Of a DNA stretch of 13,255 bases, positions 1 through 6,212 are shown piece by piece. How positions within the stretch are numbered: the stretch's first letter is position 1; every line of letters begins with the position of its first letter. The notes under the pieces are model-generated. The model did no database searches and had not been told where the DNA came from. It was given only the letters and a program-made list of their open reading frames with translations. A program made the translations under genes and the position numbers. Origin of the DNA: Cyclostephanos tholiformis (taxonomy: Eukaryota; Bacillariophyta; Thalassiosirophyceae; Thalassiosirales; Thalassiosiraceae); the NCBI GenBank assembly GCA_036939975.1, contig JALLPB010002332.1:1-13255 (forward strand). The letters run 5' to 3'.

Positions 1-399
1 CATCCAGAAGATAATGCTTCTGGAGGAGAGCAACCGCTTGCAGAGAGAGTATAATCTCTCCATCCGCCGAGCCGCTCAGGTTCTTGGTATACGCTTTCAA
101 CTTCTGGCACGGTGGCACAGGGAAATTCCCCAGATCCGAGCTACCATTGTGGCAGAGCTGCGCATTAAGGAGAAGAGAAGAAGGCTCTTCTTAATGGCCC
201 TGCTAGTCAGCTGGGTTCCATTGAGATGGAGCTCCTCCAGTTCTCGTTCGCAAAGCGCGAGCAGGGCATTAACATGAGGCACACGTCGGTTGCCTTCAAG
301 GCATTGGCCCTGCTCCACAATACATTTGGACCAAAGTCCTTTAACAGCTTAACAGCTATGGACGTAGATCTACGTCCAATTTTTTTTAGGGCTTCCTAA
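1..399 (+). pseudogene. Broken 5' fragment of an HTH-containing transposase-like gene
   Basis: The reading frame is open from the left edge (frame 2; first ATG at 14). It encodes a helix-turn-helix-like segment around residues 15-40 (LSIRRAAQVLGIRFQLLARW), the kind of psq/CENP-B-type DNA-binding region found at the N-terminus of eukaryotic DDE transposases. The protein-like signal then moves to frame 1, where KALLNGPASQLGSIEMELLQ continues. The switch lies between about 169 and 181 in an AG-rich run and fits loss of one base or gain of two. Frame 1 stays open to a TAA at 397-399, but family-like composition fades after about 350, where a 20-bp palindrome begins. The catalytic domain is absent. 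I infer a truncated, frameshifted transposase relic. It could instead be a host gene with an HTH domain cut by the window edge. Confidence 0.5.
359..378. repeat. 20-bp perfect palindrome
   Basis: TGGACGTAGATCTACGTCCA is its own reverse complement over all 20 bases. It sits where the transposase-like coding signal of the upstream fragment ends, followed by a run of eight or more T. It may mark an insertion or deletion junction. No function can be assigned. Confidence 0.7.
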
Positions 400-538
400 A
401 TTTGATATAACTTCTTTAAAGCCATCTGAAGACACCAAAATGTAGCTGAGGTCTTCAGGTACAATCGTGGCGTTTCACATTTGCACAGCGCTCGTCGCAT
501 CGATGATGTGAGTAGATTTCCCTTTCAGGTTACAAAAA

Positions 539-594
539 TCACAACTTTTACTAGTAAACAAGTATGATAAATGCTAGCTAAAAGTTAGTTGTGA
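539..594. repeat. Small imperfect inverted repeat
   Basis: TCACAACTTTTACTAG on the left pairs with CTAGCTAAAAGTTAGTTGTGA on the right, allowing short bulges, around a loop of roughly 20 bases. It lies in gene-free sequence just left of a larger foldback. No coding signal was seen from 400 to 600. Confidence 0.45.
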
Positions 595-611
595 AGTTGT
601 GTTTTCGTCAC

Positions 612-782
612 GATGACGACGACGATGACCATGGCATCCGCCGGGCCAATACGGCGCGAGCACTTGCCCGGTGGCGGCATTTAGGGGCTTCGCATGAAGC
701 CACCGATACGCTCCATCGGGCGATGTGCCTCGCGCCGTATTGCCCCGTCGGCATGGTCATTGCATTCGTCGTCGATTGCGTT
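612..782. repeat. ~170-bp foldback (MITE-like or hairpin-RNA-like)
   Basis: The left arm (about 612-680) and right arm (about 705-782) are imperfect reverse complements. The best core is CAATACGGCGCGAG at 647-660 against CTCGCGCCGTATTG at 729-742. Outer segments (GACCATG, CGACGACGA) and inner segments (CGCCCG, CCACCG/CGGTGG) also pair with bulges. At the centre a tight stem, GGCTTC/GAAGCC, closes on the 4-base loop GCAT. GC content is clearly above the AT-rich flanks. This could be a foldback MITE or a hairpin-forming transcript. Target duplications are not obvious. Confidence 0.5.
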
Positions 783-816
783 ACATTTTATTACATCGTA
801 AATAATAGAGTAGCTA

Positions 817-1060
817 TAAATTAATTTATTACTCTACCAGTTTATTGATTCAATTGAATCGCTTCGACCTACCCTTCCCCCAACCCCTCGTCCGCGTCGG
901 GTTTGTGCCGGATCGGGTCTAACTGTAAAATCCGTGCCGCTGGAGGCGGCGGAAGCTCACCATGGTGGTGTTGTCTGTGGGTTGTGGTTGTGCTGCCGAA
1001 ACGAGAAAAAAACGTACTATTCCTACGTAGAAAACCTACGGAGGGATAGTTTTTTGTTCA
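817..1060 (+). repeat. Left copy of a diverged direct repeat pair
   Basis: This stretch shares ordered landmarks with 1832-2040: TTAATTTATTACTC..CCAGTTTA (about 821-843), CACCATGGTGGTG (958-970) and ATTCCTACGTAG (1019-1030). The first two landmarks keep nearly the same spacing in both copies (offsets 1015 and 1011); the third is offset 988. The right end also forms an imperfect hairpin, with ACTATTCCTACGTAG at 1016-1030 opposite CTACGGAGGGATAGT at 1036-1050. No gene was seen in it. Confidence 0.4.
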
Positions 1061-1196
1061 AGCCAGAAGGCAAATAGTGGTTAAGCTGTTTATGGCTTAC
1101 GTCAAAGCCTGGTCATCCCCAAAAGAGTGACAAGGGTACTGATGCTTACGAAAAAGATGGAGTTGACATCCATTTGCAAGAAACGCAAGAATCAAG

Positions 1197-1242
1197 TGGG
1201 GGGGAGGGGAGGAATGCATGAGGAGGGATGCGGTGGGGGGGG
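1197..1242 (+). repeat. G-rich tract with quadruplex potential
   Basis: On the plus strand there are runs of 7 G, 4 G, 3 G and 8 G within 46 bases, separated by short spacers. This meets the simple G-tract pattern for a G-quadruplex if one loop is allowed to be long. Further homopolymer runs lie at 1643-1651 (9 C) and 1741-1749 (9 G). These runs bracket the minisatellite. Confidence 0.45.
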
Positions 1243-1254
1243 CAACTTTGTGAC

Positions 1255-1625
1255 TCCCAGAAATGCAACGATGACAATGGCTTCCCCTCCCTCCCTTGGC
1301 GAACAACTTTGGGCCAAAGTGATGATGATGAAGGCAGGCCCCCATCAATCAGTGAACGACAAGGGGCCAAAGTGACAACTACGATGAAGGCAGCCCCTCC
1401 CTCCCTCAACAAAGAGCAAGGAGCCAAAGCAATGACTTTGATGAAGACCACTCCTCCCTCCCTTGATGAAGAGCAAGGAGCCAAAGTGTCAACAATGAAG
1501 GTGGCCCACACCTCCATCGACAAATGACAACAAGCCAAAGCAACAATGACAATGGTGGCCATTCCTCCCTCCCTCCATGAATGACAATGACGGCCAACCC
1601 CCCTCCCTTGATGAAGGAGGGGATG
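1255..1625 (+). repeat. Minisatellite, about 6-7 units of 53-59 bp
   Basis: The anchor GCCAA recurs at 1313, 1366, 1423, 1480, 1534 and 1593, a spacing of 53, 57, 57, 54 and 59 bases. Each unit has the order (G)AGCCAAAG, an ACAATGA-like segment, GATGAAGG and a CTCCCTCCCT pyrimidine block. The plus strand is open from 1228 to 1527 and would give a QGAK/PPSL peptide repeat, because the best-matched units are 57 bp (19 codons). Unit lengths of 53 and 59 break the frame elsewhere, so I treat it as non-coding satellite, not a gene. Confidence 0.7.
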
Positions 1626-1831
1626 CCACCCTGATGACGATGCCCCCCCCCTTAACAGCCACCAAACAGAAAAAATACACCCTAAAATCAACAAAAACCA
1701 TGTGGGCAAGAAGGATGGGGGGTGTTGCAGGATGAGCAATGGGGGGGGGCACAGGAGGATTGCAATTTAATAAACTTTGAGGCGATTGAGTTGGAAATAT
1801 GGTATAAAATTAAATTAAATCAATGAGCTTG

Positions 1832-2040
1832 TTAATTATTTTTTTACTCCGCCGGTTTACATAATTAAAAAATCCTTCAATGGCGTCATTGAACACCTCA
1901 TCACAAAGATTGTGACATGAGGGGCTCGCTTTTGCAATAGCAGTGCCACTAGGCACAGCAAATGGCTCCACCATGGTGGTGCTCTTTTTTAGTTGGGCAA
2001 AGTTGAATTCCTACATAGAATGTACAGAATTCCTACCAAT
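1832..2040 (+). repeat. Right copy of the diverged direct repeat pair
   Basis: It matches the copy at 817-1060 in order and spacing: TTAATTATTTTTTTACTCCGCC then GGTTTA (1832-1858), CACCATGGTGGTG (1969-1981) and ATTCCTACATAG (2007-2018). Divergence is high, so homology rests on several short landmarks in conserved order. The pair brackets the minisatellite. The layout resembles old LTRs or two copies of one dispersed element, but no coding remnant lies between them. Confidence 0.4.
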
Positions 2041-2061
2041 AAAATTTGTTCCCGCCATTTT

Positions 2062-2450
2062 TAGGTTCACCACCCTGACCATTTCTCCTCCGCAGCCCTA
2101 ACGGCCAACATAGAGATGGCATTATGCCCCAAAACTTAACTAGCTTCTATCTCATATACAGGAAAACAGCGCCCATGCATTTCATGTCCCACATGCACTT
2201 AATTTGGAAATTACAAGCCATAGTAGATGCCTGTAAAAACACTAGATAAATGGGTAATTTTGTTAGCAGGTCCCCACCATCACTTTGTAGCCCTAACGAA
2301 CCATGTAGCATTGAAATGACACTTCAAAACTTAACATGTATCTTTCACACATGCAAATAAACATTTTGCATACTTCAAAAGTCCATATGCATCTTCTCTG
2401 GCTTGTACAGATACGGCTCAAAGTAGCATGTAAAATGGGCCAATTTATAA
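2062..2450 (+). repeat. Diverged tandem duplication, 195-bp period
   Basis: Two adjacent copies align with a constant 195-base offset: AGCCCTAAC at 2094 and 2289, AAAACTTAAC at 2131 and 2326, and GTCC-A-ATGCA at 2186 and 2381. The offset shrinks to 185 at the TGGG(T/C)(A/C)ATTT block near the end. No coding potential was recognised on either strand. Confidence 0.6.
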
Positions 2451-2565
2451 GCATGAAACAGTTCAATGTTAGGTACACCCAAGGGTGTGTTCTGGTAAAT
2501 CTTTTCTTATGAAACTTTCAGGATATCATATTGGAACATAGTAGAGCAGCTTTAAATACTCAGAA

Positions 2566-2769
2566 GTGGTTTGGGGGCTATTTGAAAATATCACATTTTT
2601 TCCACCTGACCCCTTACATCAAGTAATGCTATTTTGCAAGATCTGTGAGAAATTTACTCACACCACAGCAGACTGCTTCAAAAATCCAATCAATAGAAAA
2701 TTGGATGATACATTGGAAAACATTGTGGTGGCAAGTGAGGACGAAGGTGGAGATGAGGGTCATGTATAA
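2566..2769 (+). CDS. Short peptide with one CCHC zinc knuckle (possible exon or gag relic)
   Basis: The frame is open from 2545 and ends at TAA 2767-2769; 2566 is a GTG codon and the first ATG is at 2626. From residue 24 the peptide contains CKICEKFTHTTADC, an exact CX2CX4HX4C zinc knuckle of the type that binds single-stranded nucleic acid in retroelement Gag and some RNA-binding proteins. A basic-to-acidic tail follows (SEDEGGDEGH). If the ATG is used, the product is only 47 residues. The knuckle spacing differs from that of the Copia Gag on the minus strand (CX2CX3HX7C), so it is not a fragment of that element. It may be an exon, a relic, or chance. Confidence 0.3.
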   Translation: MVWGLFENITFFPPDPLHQVMLFCKICEKFTHTTADCFKNPINRKLDDTLENIVVASEDEGGDEGHV

Positions 2770-2940
2770 CATACTAGGTATGTATGTAATGAAAGTTGAT
2801 TTGTAACAAGCAAGTCAGTTAGAAAAAATGTTTAGGTGTGATGTTTTTGATATTATGTGAAGAAGGTAAGGTTTTTTAGATATGATGTGAAGTAATTGGC
2901 TAGATAACGGACTAACAAAAATTTAGAAAGTGGTACCACT

Positions 2941-3090
2941 AGGTGAGATATTTTAATAGTCCCAAAAGCTCCAGTGAAATATTTTGAATATGGTTTTTCA
3001 TCAAGTGAGATATTTTAGAAGTGGGTAATTACAAGTGAAGTAGTTTAAAAGTCACTCATGACAGATGAGTATAGTGCAAAAGTCAATCTG
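2941..3090 (+). repeat. Degenerate tandem repeat, 30-31 bp period
   Basis: A unit close to AAGTGAGATATTTTAAAAGT recurs with its GTGAG/GTGAA anchor at 2943, 2974, 3005 and 3035, with a weaker ATGAG at 3065. Spacing is 31, 31, 30 and 30 bases. Weaker GATGTGAAG-like echoes lie upstream at 2834-2895. The region is AT-rich and non-coding. Confidence 0.6.
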
Positions 3091-3276
3091 TATAATTTAG
3101 CAATTCCAGTGGTATTTCAAAAGTACAAATACTCAACTGAGTTGTTGGTTCTAAACAGGTGAGTTAGAAAAAAAGTGGCAAAATTTGGTGCAATAGAAAC
3201 AAAGTGAAATCGAATGGTATGATAATATGAATGGCCTGATCTCCAGATGAGTACATTTTAGCTATTTTCCCTTTTT

Positions 3277-3294
3277 TGGATATTCAAAAGGGCG
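3277..3294 (+). repeat. Left inverted repeat of the piggyBac-like element
   Basis: TGGATATTCAAAAGGGCG, identical over 18 bases to the reverse complement of 5968-5985. It is followed inward by two CTAAATAGTA boxes at 3298-3307 and 3317-3326, which look like subterminal repeats. Confidence 0.75.
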
Positions 3295-3944
3295 GTACTA
3301 AATAGTATTGTTGTCCCTAAATAGTAACTAAGACGATGAGCCGCGGCAGCATGGGAAATGGTCGAGGCAGCATGCCCCAGTGAGAGATTTTCTAGACCAG
3401 AGCATGATCAATATGATGCAAACAGGGGTCAGGTAGGTCTTTATTTGCCGCGATGATATCATTGTCGATGCACAGCCCATCAGCTTCATTGTAGCACGTA
3501 AAAAAAATAAAAAATGGGGTTGTGAGGTTGTGGTCACATATCTACGTAGGAATACGTAATTTTTATACCAGCGTTTTGGCGATGAGCTCATAAATTTGAT
3601 TCAACGATGGTGACGACAAAGAGGCTCGGTGGAATTGGAGCTATTGGCTCGGCCAGCTCCCGGTTCTTTCAGGTGACCGAGTTTGAGAGCATTACCCACG
3701 GATGCATGTGACGGGAGCAGTCGTCACTGGTGAGGACAGAGGAGAGTTCGACATGAGATGAAGTTGTGTTACCACGTCTCGATCCCCGATGTGATGGGGA
3801 ATGTCACATCGTCAAAAAGAACTTCCGTGTCGATGTTTCCCCTGAGGTGCCATTCTAGAGTGAGAGCGCACCTGTTGTCCATGTCCCTCGTCCGGATGTG
3901 GAGGGGGTTGACCATCCCGCACTCCAAATCATTGTGCCCAATGT

Positions 3945-4199
3945 ATGAGAAGGGTCGGGACTCGACAAAACCATCGCCAAGATGACAATAACAAGCCCCT
4001 TGATGAGGGCGCCACTGTTCCCCCAGCCCCTCCAGATAAAAAACACACCTTCTCCATCCCAACACACCGCCCTCATCGAACTCTAAACCTCACGGACAAT
4101 TGTGGGAAGTGGGCTCATCATCGATGGGATGAGATTGTGGAGTACATGGTACATGGAGATGAAACTCTTTTGGATGGCATTCCCGGAAGAGTGGATTGA
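3945..4199 (+). pseudogene. Out-of-frame N-terminal segment of the piggyBac-like transposase
   Basis: Frame 3 is open here and encodes a Pro-rich stretch (DEGATVPPAPPDKKHTF) followed by RWDEIVEYMVHGDET. The latter resembles the W-plus-acidic segment just before the FP.-W..-V...TN block in piggyBac proteins. That next block (MAFPEEWIETVLISATNG) is in frame 1 from about 4174. A shift of +1 near the short T run at 4160-4175 would connect the two, so the gene is broken here, unless a splice or sequencing error explains it. From about 3826, frame 1 also carries a protein-like stretch (PDVEGVDHPALQIIVPNV) ending at a TGA at 3946, another sign of decay upstream. Confidence 0.45.
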
Positions 4200-5517
4200 G
4201 ACCGTTTTGATCTCCGCAACGAATGGGCATCTGACAAATAGGATGACGCTGGGGGAGTTTTATAAGTGGCTTGGATGCAACTTTTTTATGGCGTGTTTTC
4301 AAGGGATTTTGGACCGAGAAAGCTGGTGGTCGACAAGGCCGGTGTCAATGTATGACGGCGTACCTTTTTGCCTGGGAAGTGTGATGTCCCTCTTCCGTTA
4401 CAAAGAAATCACCATGGCAATACGGTTTACGGATGTGGCAGCATCAACTCTCGAAAGAGACGGCTATGTGGATAGGTTCCATGAGGTACGTAATATGCTT
4501 GACATGTTCAATGAATATTATGCCTCAAACTATCACCCGTCTTGGTTGAATGTTCTCGACGAGTCGATGAGCTCTTGGCTGAGCAAATTCTGCCCGGGGT
4601 TCATGTGTGTCCCCCGGAAACCTCACCCGTTTGGCAACGAGTACCACTCGATTGCCGATGGGGATGACGGGAAGCCGATAATGTGGCGAGTGAAATTGGT
4701 CGAAGGGAAGGATCGGCCGAAGAAGGTCAGTGGGGAGTGGGTGTTTCCAACGGAGTTCCCTGGGTTTGGTAAGACGACCACGACAATGTTGGAAATGACC
4801 AAGCCAATTCATGGGAAGGGCAAGGTCGTGGTGGGGGACAGTGGCTTTTGTGTCAGGGAGGGGGTGATCGAATGCCACAAGCGTGGCGTATGGTTCCAGG
4901 CTTACATGAAGAAGAGGAGAAATTGGCCACGTGGGGTGCCGGGAGATGCGATCGATAGCTACTTCGAAGACCTTCCTCTCGGCCACTGCGAGACCCTTGT
5001 CACAGAACACAACAATGTCGAGTTTCGCGTCCACTGTTGTCGGGATTCGAAATATGTTTCAAAGATAATGTCGACCCATGGCATGCTTGAGATGTGGGAG
5101 GACCATCTGACGTATCGGAAAGTTGATGGGAGCTGGAAGAGCATCAAATATATGGAGCCCTTTAGCCGCTACTCACATGCGAAGCATTGGGTTGATGGTG
5201 TGAACAATTGTCATCATGATCCGATTGGTTTGGAAGAGGTTTGGGGGACAAAGTGGTGGGCAATGCGGCAGTTCACTTTCTTATGTTCGGTCGCTGAGGT
5301 GAATATGGTCCAGTCTTGGGCACGGGGGAGGAATGAAGTGACAACGCCCCAGCTCAATTTTCATCGGAAATTGGCACAACAAATGATGGAGAATACTATT
5401 GATGAGCCACTGGTCCCACAGTTGCCTCCCATGTGCACTAGGAGGCCTAGAATCACCGAACATAAGTGTCCAAAGCAAAAGAGAGGGGAGGGAATGTGGG
5501 ATTTTTCTTATCGCTGA
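4102..5517 (+). CDS. piggyBac-like transposase, catalytic core (DDE_Tnp_1_7 type)
   Basis: This frame encodes the core of a piggyBac-family transposase, a nuclear RNase H-fold enzyme that cuts and pastes its element at TTAA sites. Numbered from codon 4102 (a GTG; the first ATG is at 4129), the acidic catalytic positions are most likely D153 in NVLDESMSSW, D246 in VVGDSGFCV and D365 in KHWVDGVNNCHHDP. The segments GNEYHSIADG, MWRVKLVEGKDRP and LEEVWGTKWWAMRQFTF are of the type I associate with diatom piggyBac-like proteins. The core ends in TGA at 5515-5517, just before the Cys-rich C-terminal domain, which continues downstream after that stop. With the N-terminal frameshift as well, it probably gives no active enzyme, although its core is unbroken for over 450 codons. 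It lies inside the 18-bp inverted repeats. Confidence 0.75.
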   Translation: MGSGLIIDGMRLWSTWYMEMKLFWMAFPEEWIETVLISATNGHLTNRMTLGEFYKWLGCNFFMACFQGILDRESWWSTRPVSMYDGVPFCLGSVMSLFRYKEITMAIRFTDVAASTLERDGYVDRFHEVRNMLDMFNEYYASNYHPSWLNVLDESMSSWLSKFCPGFMCVPRKPHPFGNEYHSIADGDDGKPIMWRVKLVEGKDRPKKVSGEWVFPTEFPGFGKTTTTMLEMTKPIHGKGKVVVGDSGFCVREGVIECHKRGVWFQAYMKKRRNWPRGVPGDAIDSYFEDLPLGHCETLVTEHNNVEFRVHCCRDSKYVSKIMSTHGMLEMWEDHLTYRKVDGSWKSIKYMEPFSRYSHAKHWVDGVNNCHHDPIGLEEVWGTKWWAMRQFTFLCSVAEVNMVQSWARGRNEVTTPQLNFHRKLAQQMMENTIDEPLVPQLPPMCTRRPRITEHKCPKQKRGEGMWDFSYR

Positions 5518-5749
5518 TTCAAACATGTGGCATCGGAGTATGTGTGCCTACGGTGCCATGGATGCCAAAAAAAAGATCAGAACCTACTGCTCATGTGACC
5601 CAACAACACCCCTGTGCACTGGGTGCCANAGTATGTGTGCCTACGGTGCCATGGATGCCAAAAAAAAGATCAGAACCTACTGCTCATGTGACCCAACAAC
5701 ACCCCTGTGCACTGGGTGCCATGCATTGCATGTCAATGAGGTTGAATAA
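5518..5749 (+). pseudogene. C-terminal Cys-rich (cross-brace-like) domain remnant of the piggyBac transposase
   Basis: piggyBac transposases end in a Cys/His zinc-binding domain that helps bind the element's ends. After the TGA at 5515, frame 1 continues with FKHVASEYVCLRCHGCQKK. The second half, KIRTYCSCDPTTPLCTGCHA, is in frame 2. The change falls in a run of eight A (about 5567-5574), so one extra A would explain it. The reading is further confused by an exact 92-bp duplication with an N between the copies. Counting one copy only, the domain has the expected CX2CX2C, then YCXC, then CX2C order and stops at TAA 5747-5749. Stop and A-run errors could be real decay or assembly errors near the N. 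Confidence 0.6.
5537..5721. repeat. Exact 92-bp direct duplication around a single N (probable assembly scar)
   Basis: 5537-5628 and 5630-5721 are identical over 92 bases and separated only by the N at 5629. Two contig ends that overlap by 92 bases but were joined without merging would give exactly this. Copy plus N is 93 bases, so frame is kept. It duplicates part of the zinc-binding tail of the transposase. Confidence 0.85.
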
Positions 5750-5967
5750 TTGATTTTAGGAAGTTATCATTTGGTAACTTGATTTTATACCAAAATTTTG
5801 CCTTTAGTATGGTAGCTTAGGCTTGCGCGCTAGTGAGACGACCGGGATTTTTGATTGGTAACTCAGTAGGACTATGTCTTAGGGTGCTAACGCTTGTTTT
5901 TCGGCCCCTTAGAGTAGGTTTATGGCCTCAAAACCATATGGTATTGTCAGCTACCATTTGGTAATTT

Positions 5968-5985
5968 CGCCCTTTTGAATATCCA
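5968..5985 (-). repeat. Right inverted repeat of the piggyBac-like element
   Basis: The reverse complement is TGGATATTCAAAAGGGCG, matching 3277-3294 perfectly. Toward the gene lie several (A/T)TGGTA(A/G) boxes, at 5771-5778, 5809-5816, 5854-5863, 5936-5943 and 5958-5964, which are candidate subterminal transposase-binding sites. The rest of 5750-5967 shows no gene. Confidence 0.75.
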
Positions 5986-6031
5986 TTTTTTGCAGGGTAT
6001 CCTACATGACTGAAAAAACTTACTGCTCTGT

Positions 6032-6036
6032 CCCAT
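6032..6036 (+). repeat. Copia target-site duplication (left copy)
   Basis: CCCAT, repeated at 11590-11594 immediately beyond the other LTR. Five bases is the usual length for Copia integrases. Confidence 0.85.
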
Positions 6037-6212
6037 TATTATTCATTGACACTAGAAAGTTGTTGTAATTTGGTGATTACTGAATTAATGAGCAACTACT
6101 TTATAATCGTCCAAAAAAACCCAGTCGGATTTAAATATTCGGTTTGAATATTTATCTCCAGTTTTCATCAGTTTTCTGGTTTGCCTTAAACGATATTATT
6201 GACCGTTTAACA
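6037..6212 (-). repeat. 3' LTR of the Copia element
   Basis: 176 bp, matching 11414-11589 base for base apart from 7 substitutions and no indels. In element orientation it starts TGTTAAACGG directly after the short purine stretch CAAGGGTG (weak polypurine tract, 6213-6220). It supplies the stop codon of pol (TAA, 6196-6198). Confidence 0.95.

Larger units (their letters stand above)
3277..5985 (+). mobile_element. piggyBac-like DNA transposon, degenerate
   Basis: A piggyBac-family transposase reading frame is enclosed by perfect 18-bp inverted repeats, TGGATATTCAAAAGGGCG at 3277-3294 and its reverse complement at 5968-5985. Inside them, hairpin-capable 12-mers match across the two ends: TACTAAATAGTA at 3296-3307, and TACCATTTGGTA at 5952-5963 (TACCAAATGGTA on the other strand). 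The span of about 2.7 kb fits an autonomous piggyBac element. piggyBac elements normally end in CCC next to TTAA. Just outside each 18-mer there is a CCCT (3269-3272 on the left; as AGGG at 5994-5997 on the right), but I see no intact TTAA duplication. The exact outer ends are therefore uncertain, and the copy looks old. Confidence 0.65.

Noticed and set aside
600..630. GACGACGACGATGA microsatellite as a coding Asp repeat
   Set aside because: The 77-codon frame across it runs through the foldback and shows no protein features.
1216..1620. CRISPR-like array
   Set aside because: Units vary from 53 to 59 bp and are similar throughout, with no constant repeat alternating with unique spacers. The setting is eukaryotic.
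1146..1739. 197-codon open frame on the minus strand (and two shorter overlapping ones)
   Set aside because: It is the antisense reading of the minisatellite and its purine/pyrimidine blocks. Its repeated peptide follows from the DNA repeat and it matches no family.
3328..3591. 87-codon open frame on the minus strand in the left part of the piggyBac-like element
   Set aside because: No family features, ends in low-complexity Ser codons, and lies in the element's untranslated leader region.
4525..5034. 169-codon open frame on the minus strand
   Set aside because: It lies wholly inside the transposase core on the other strand, which carries the recognisable motifs; it is a shadow of that frame's codon bias.
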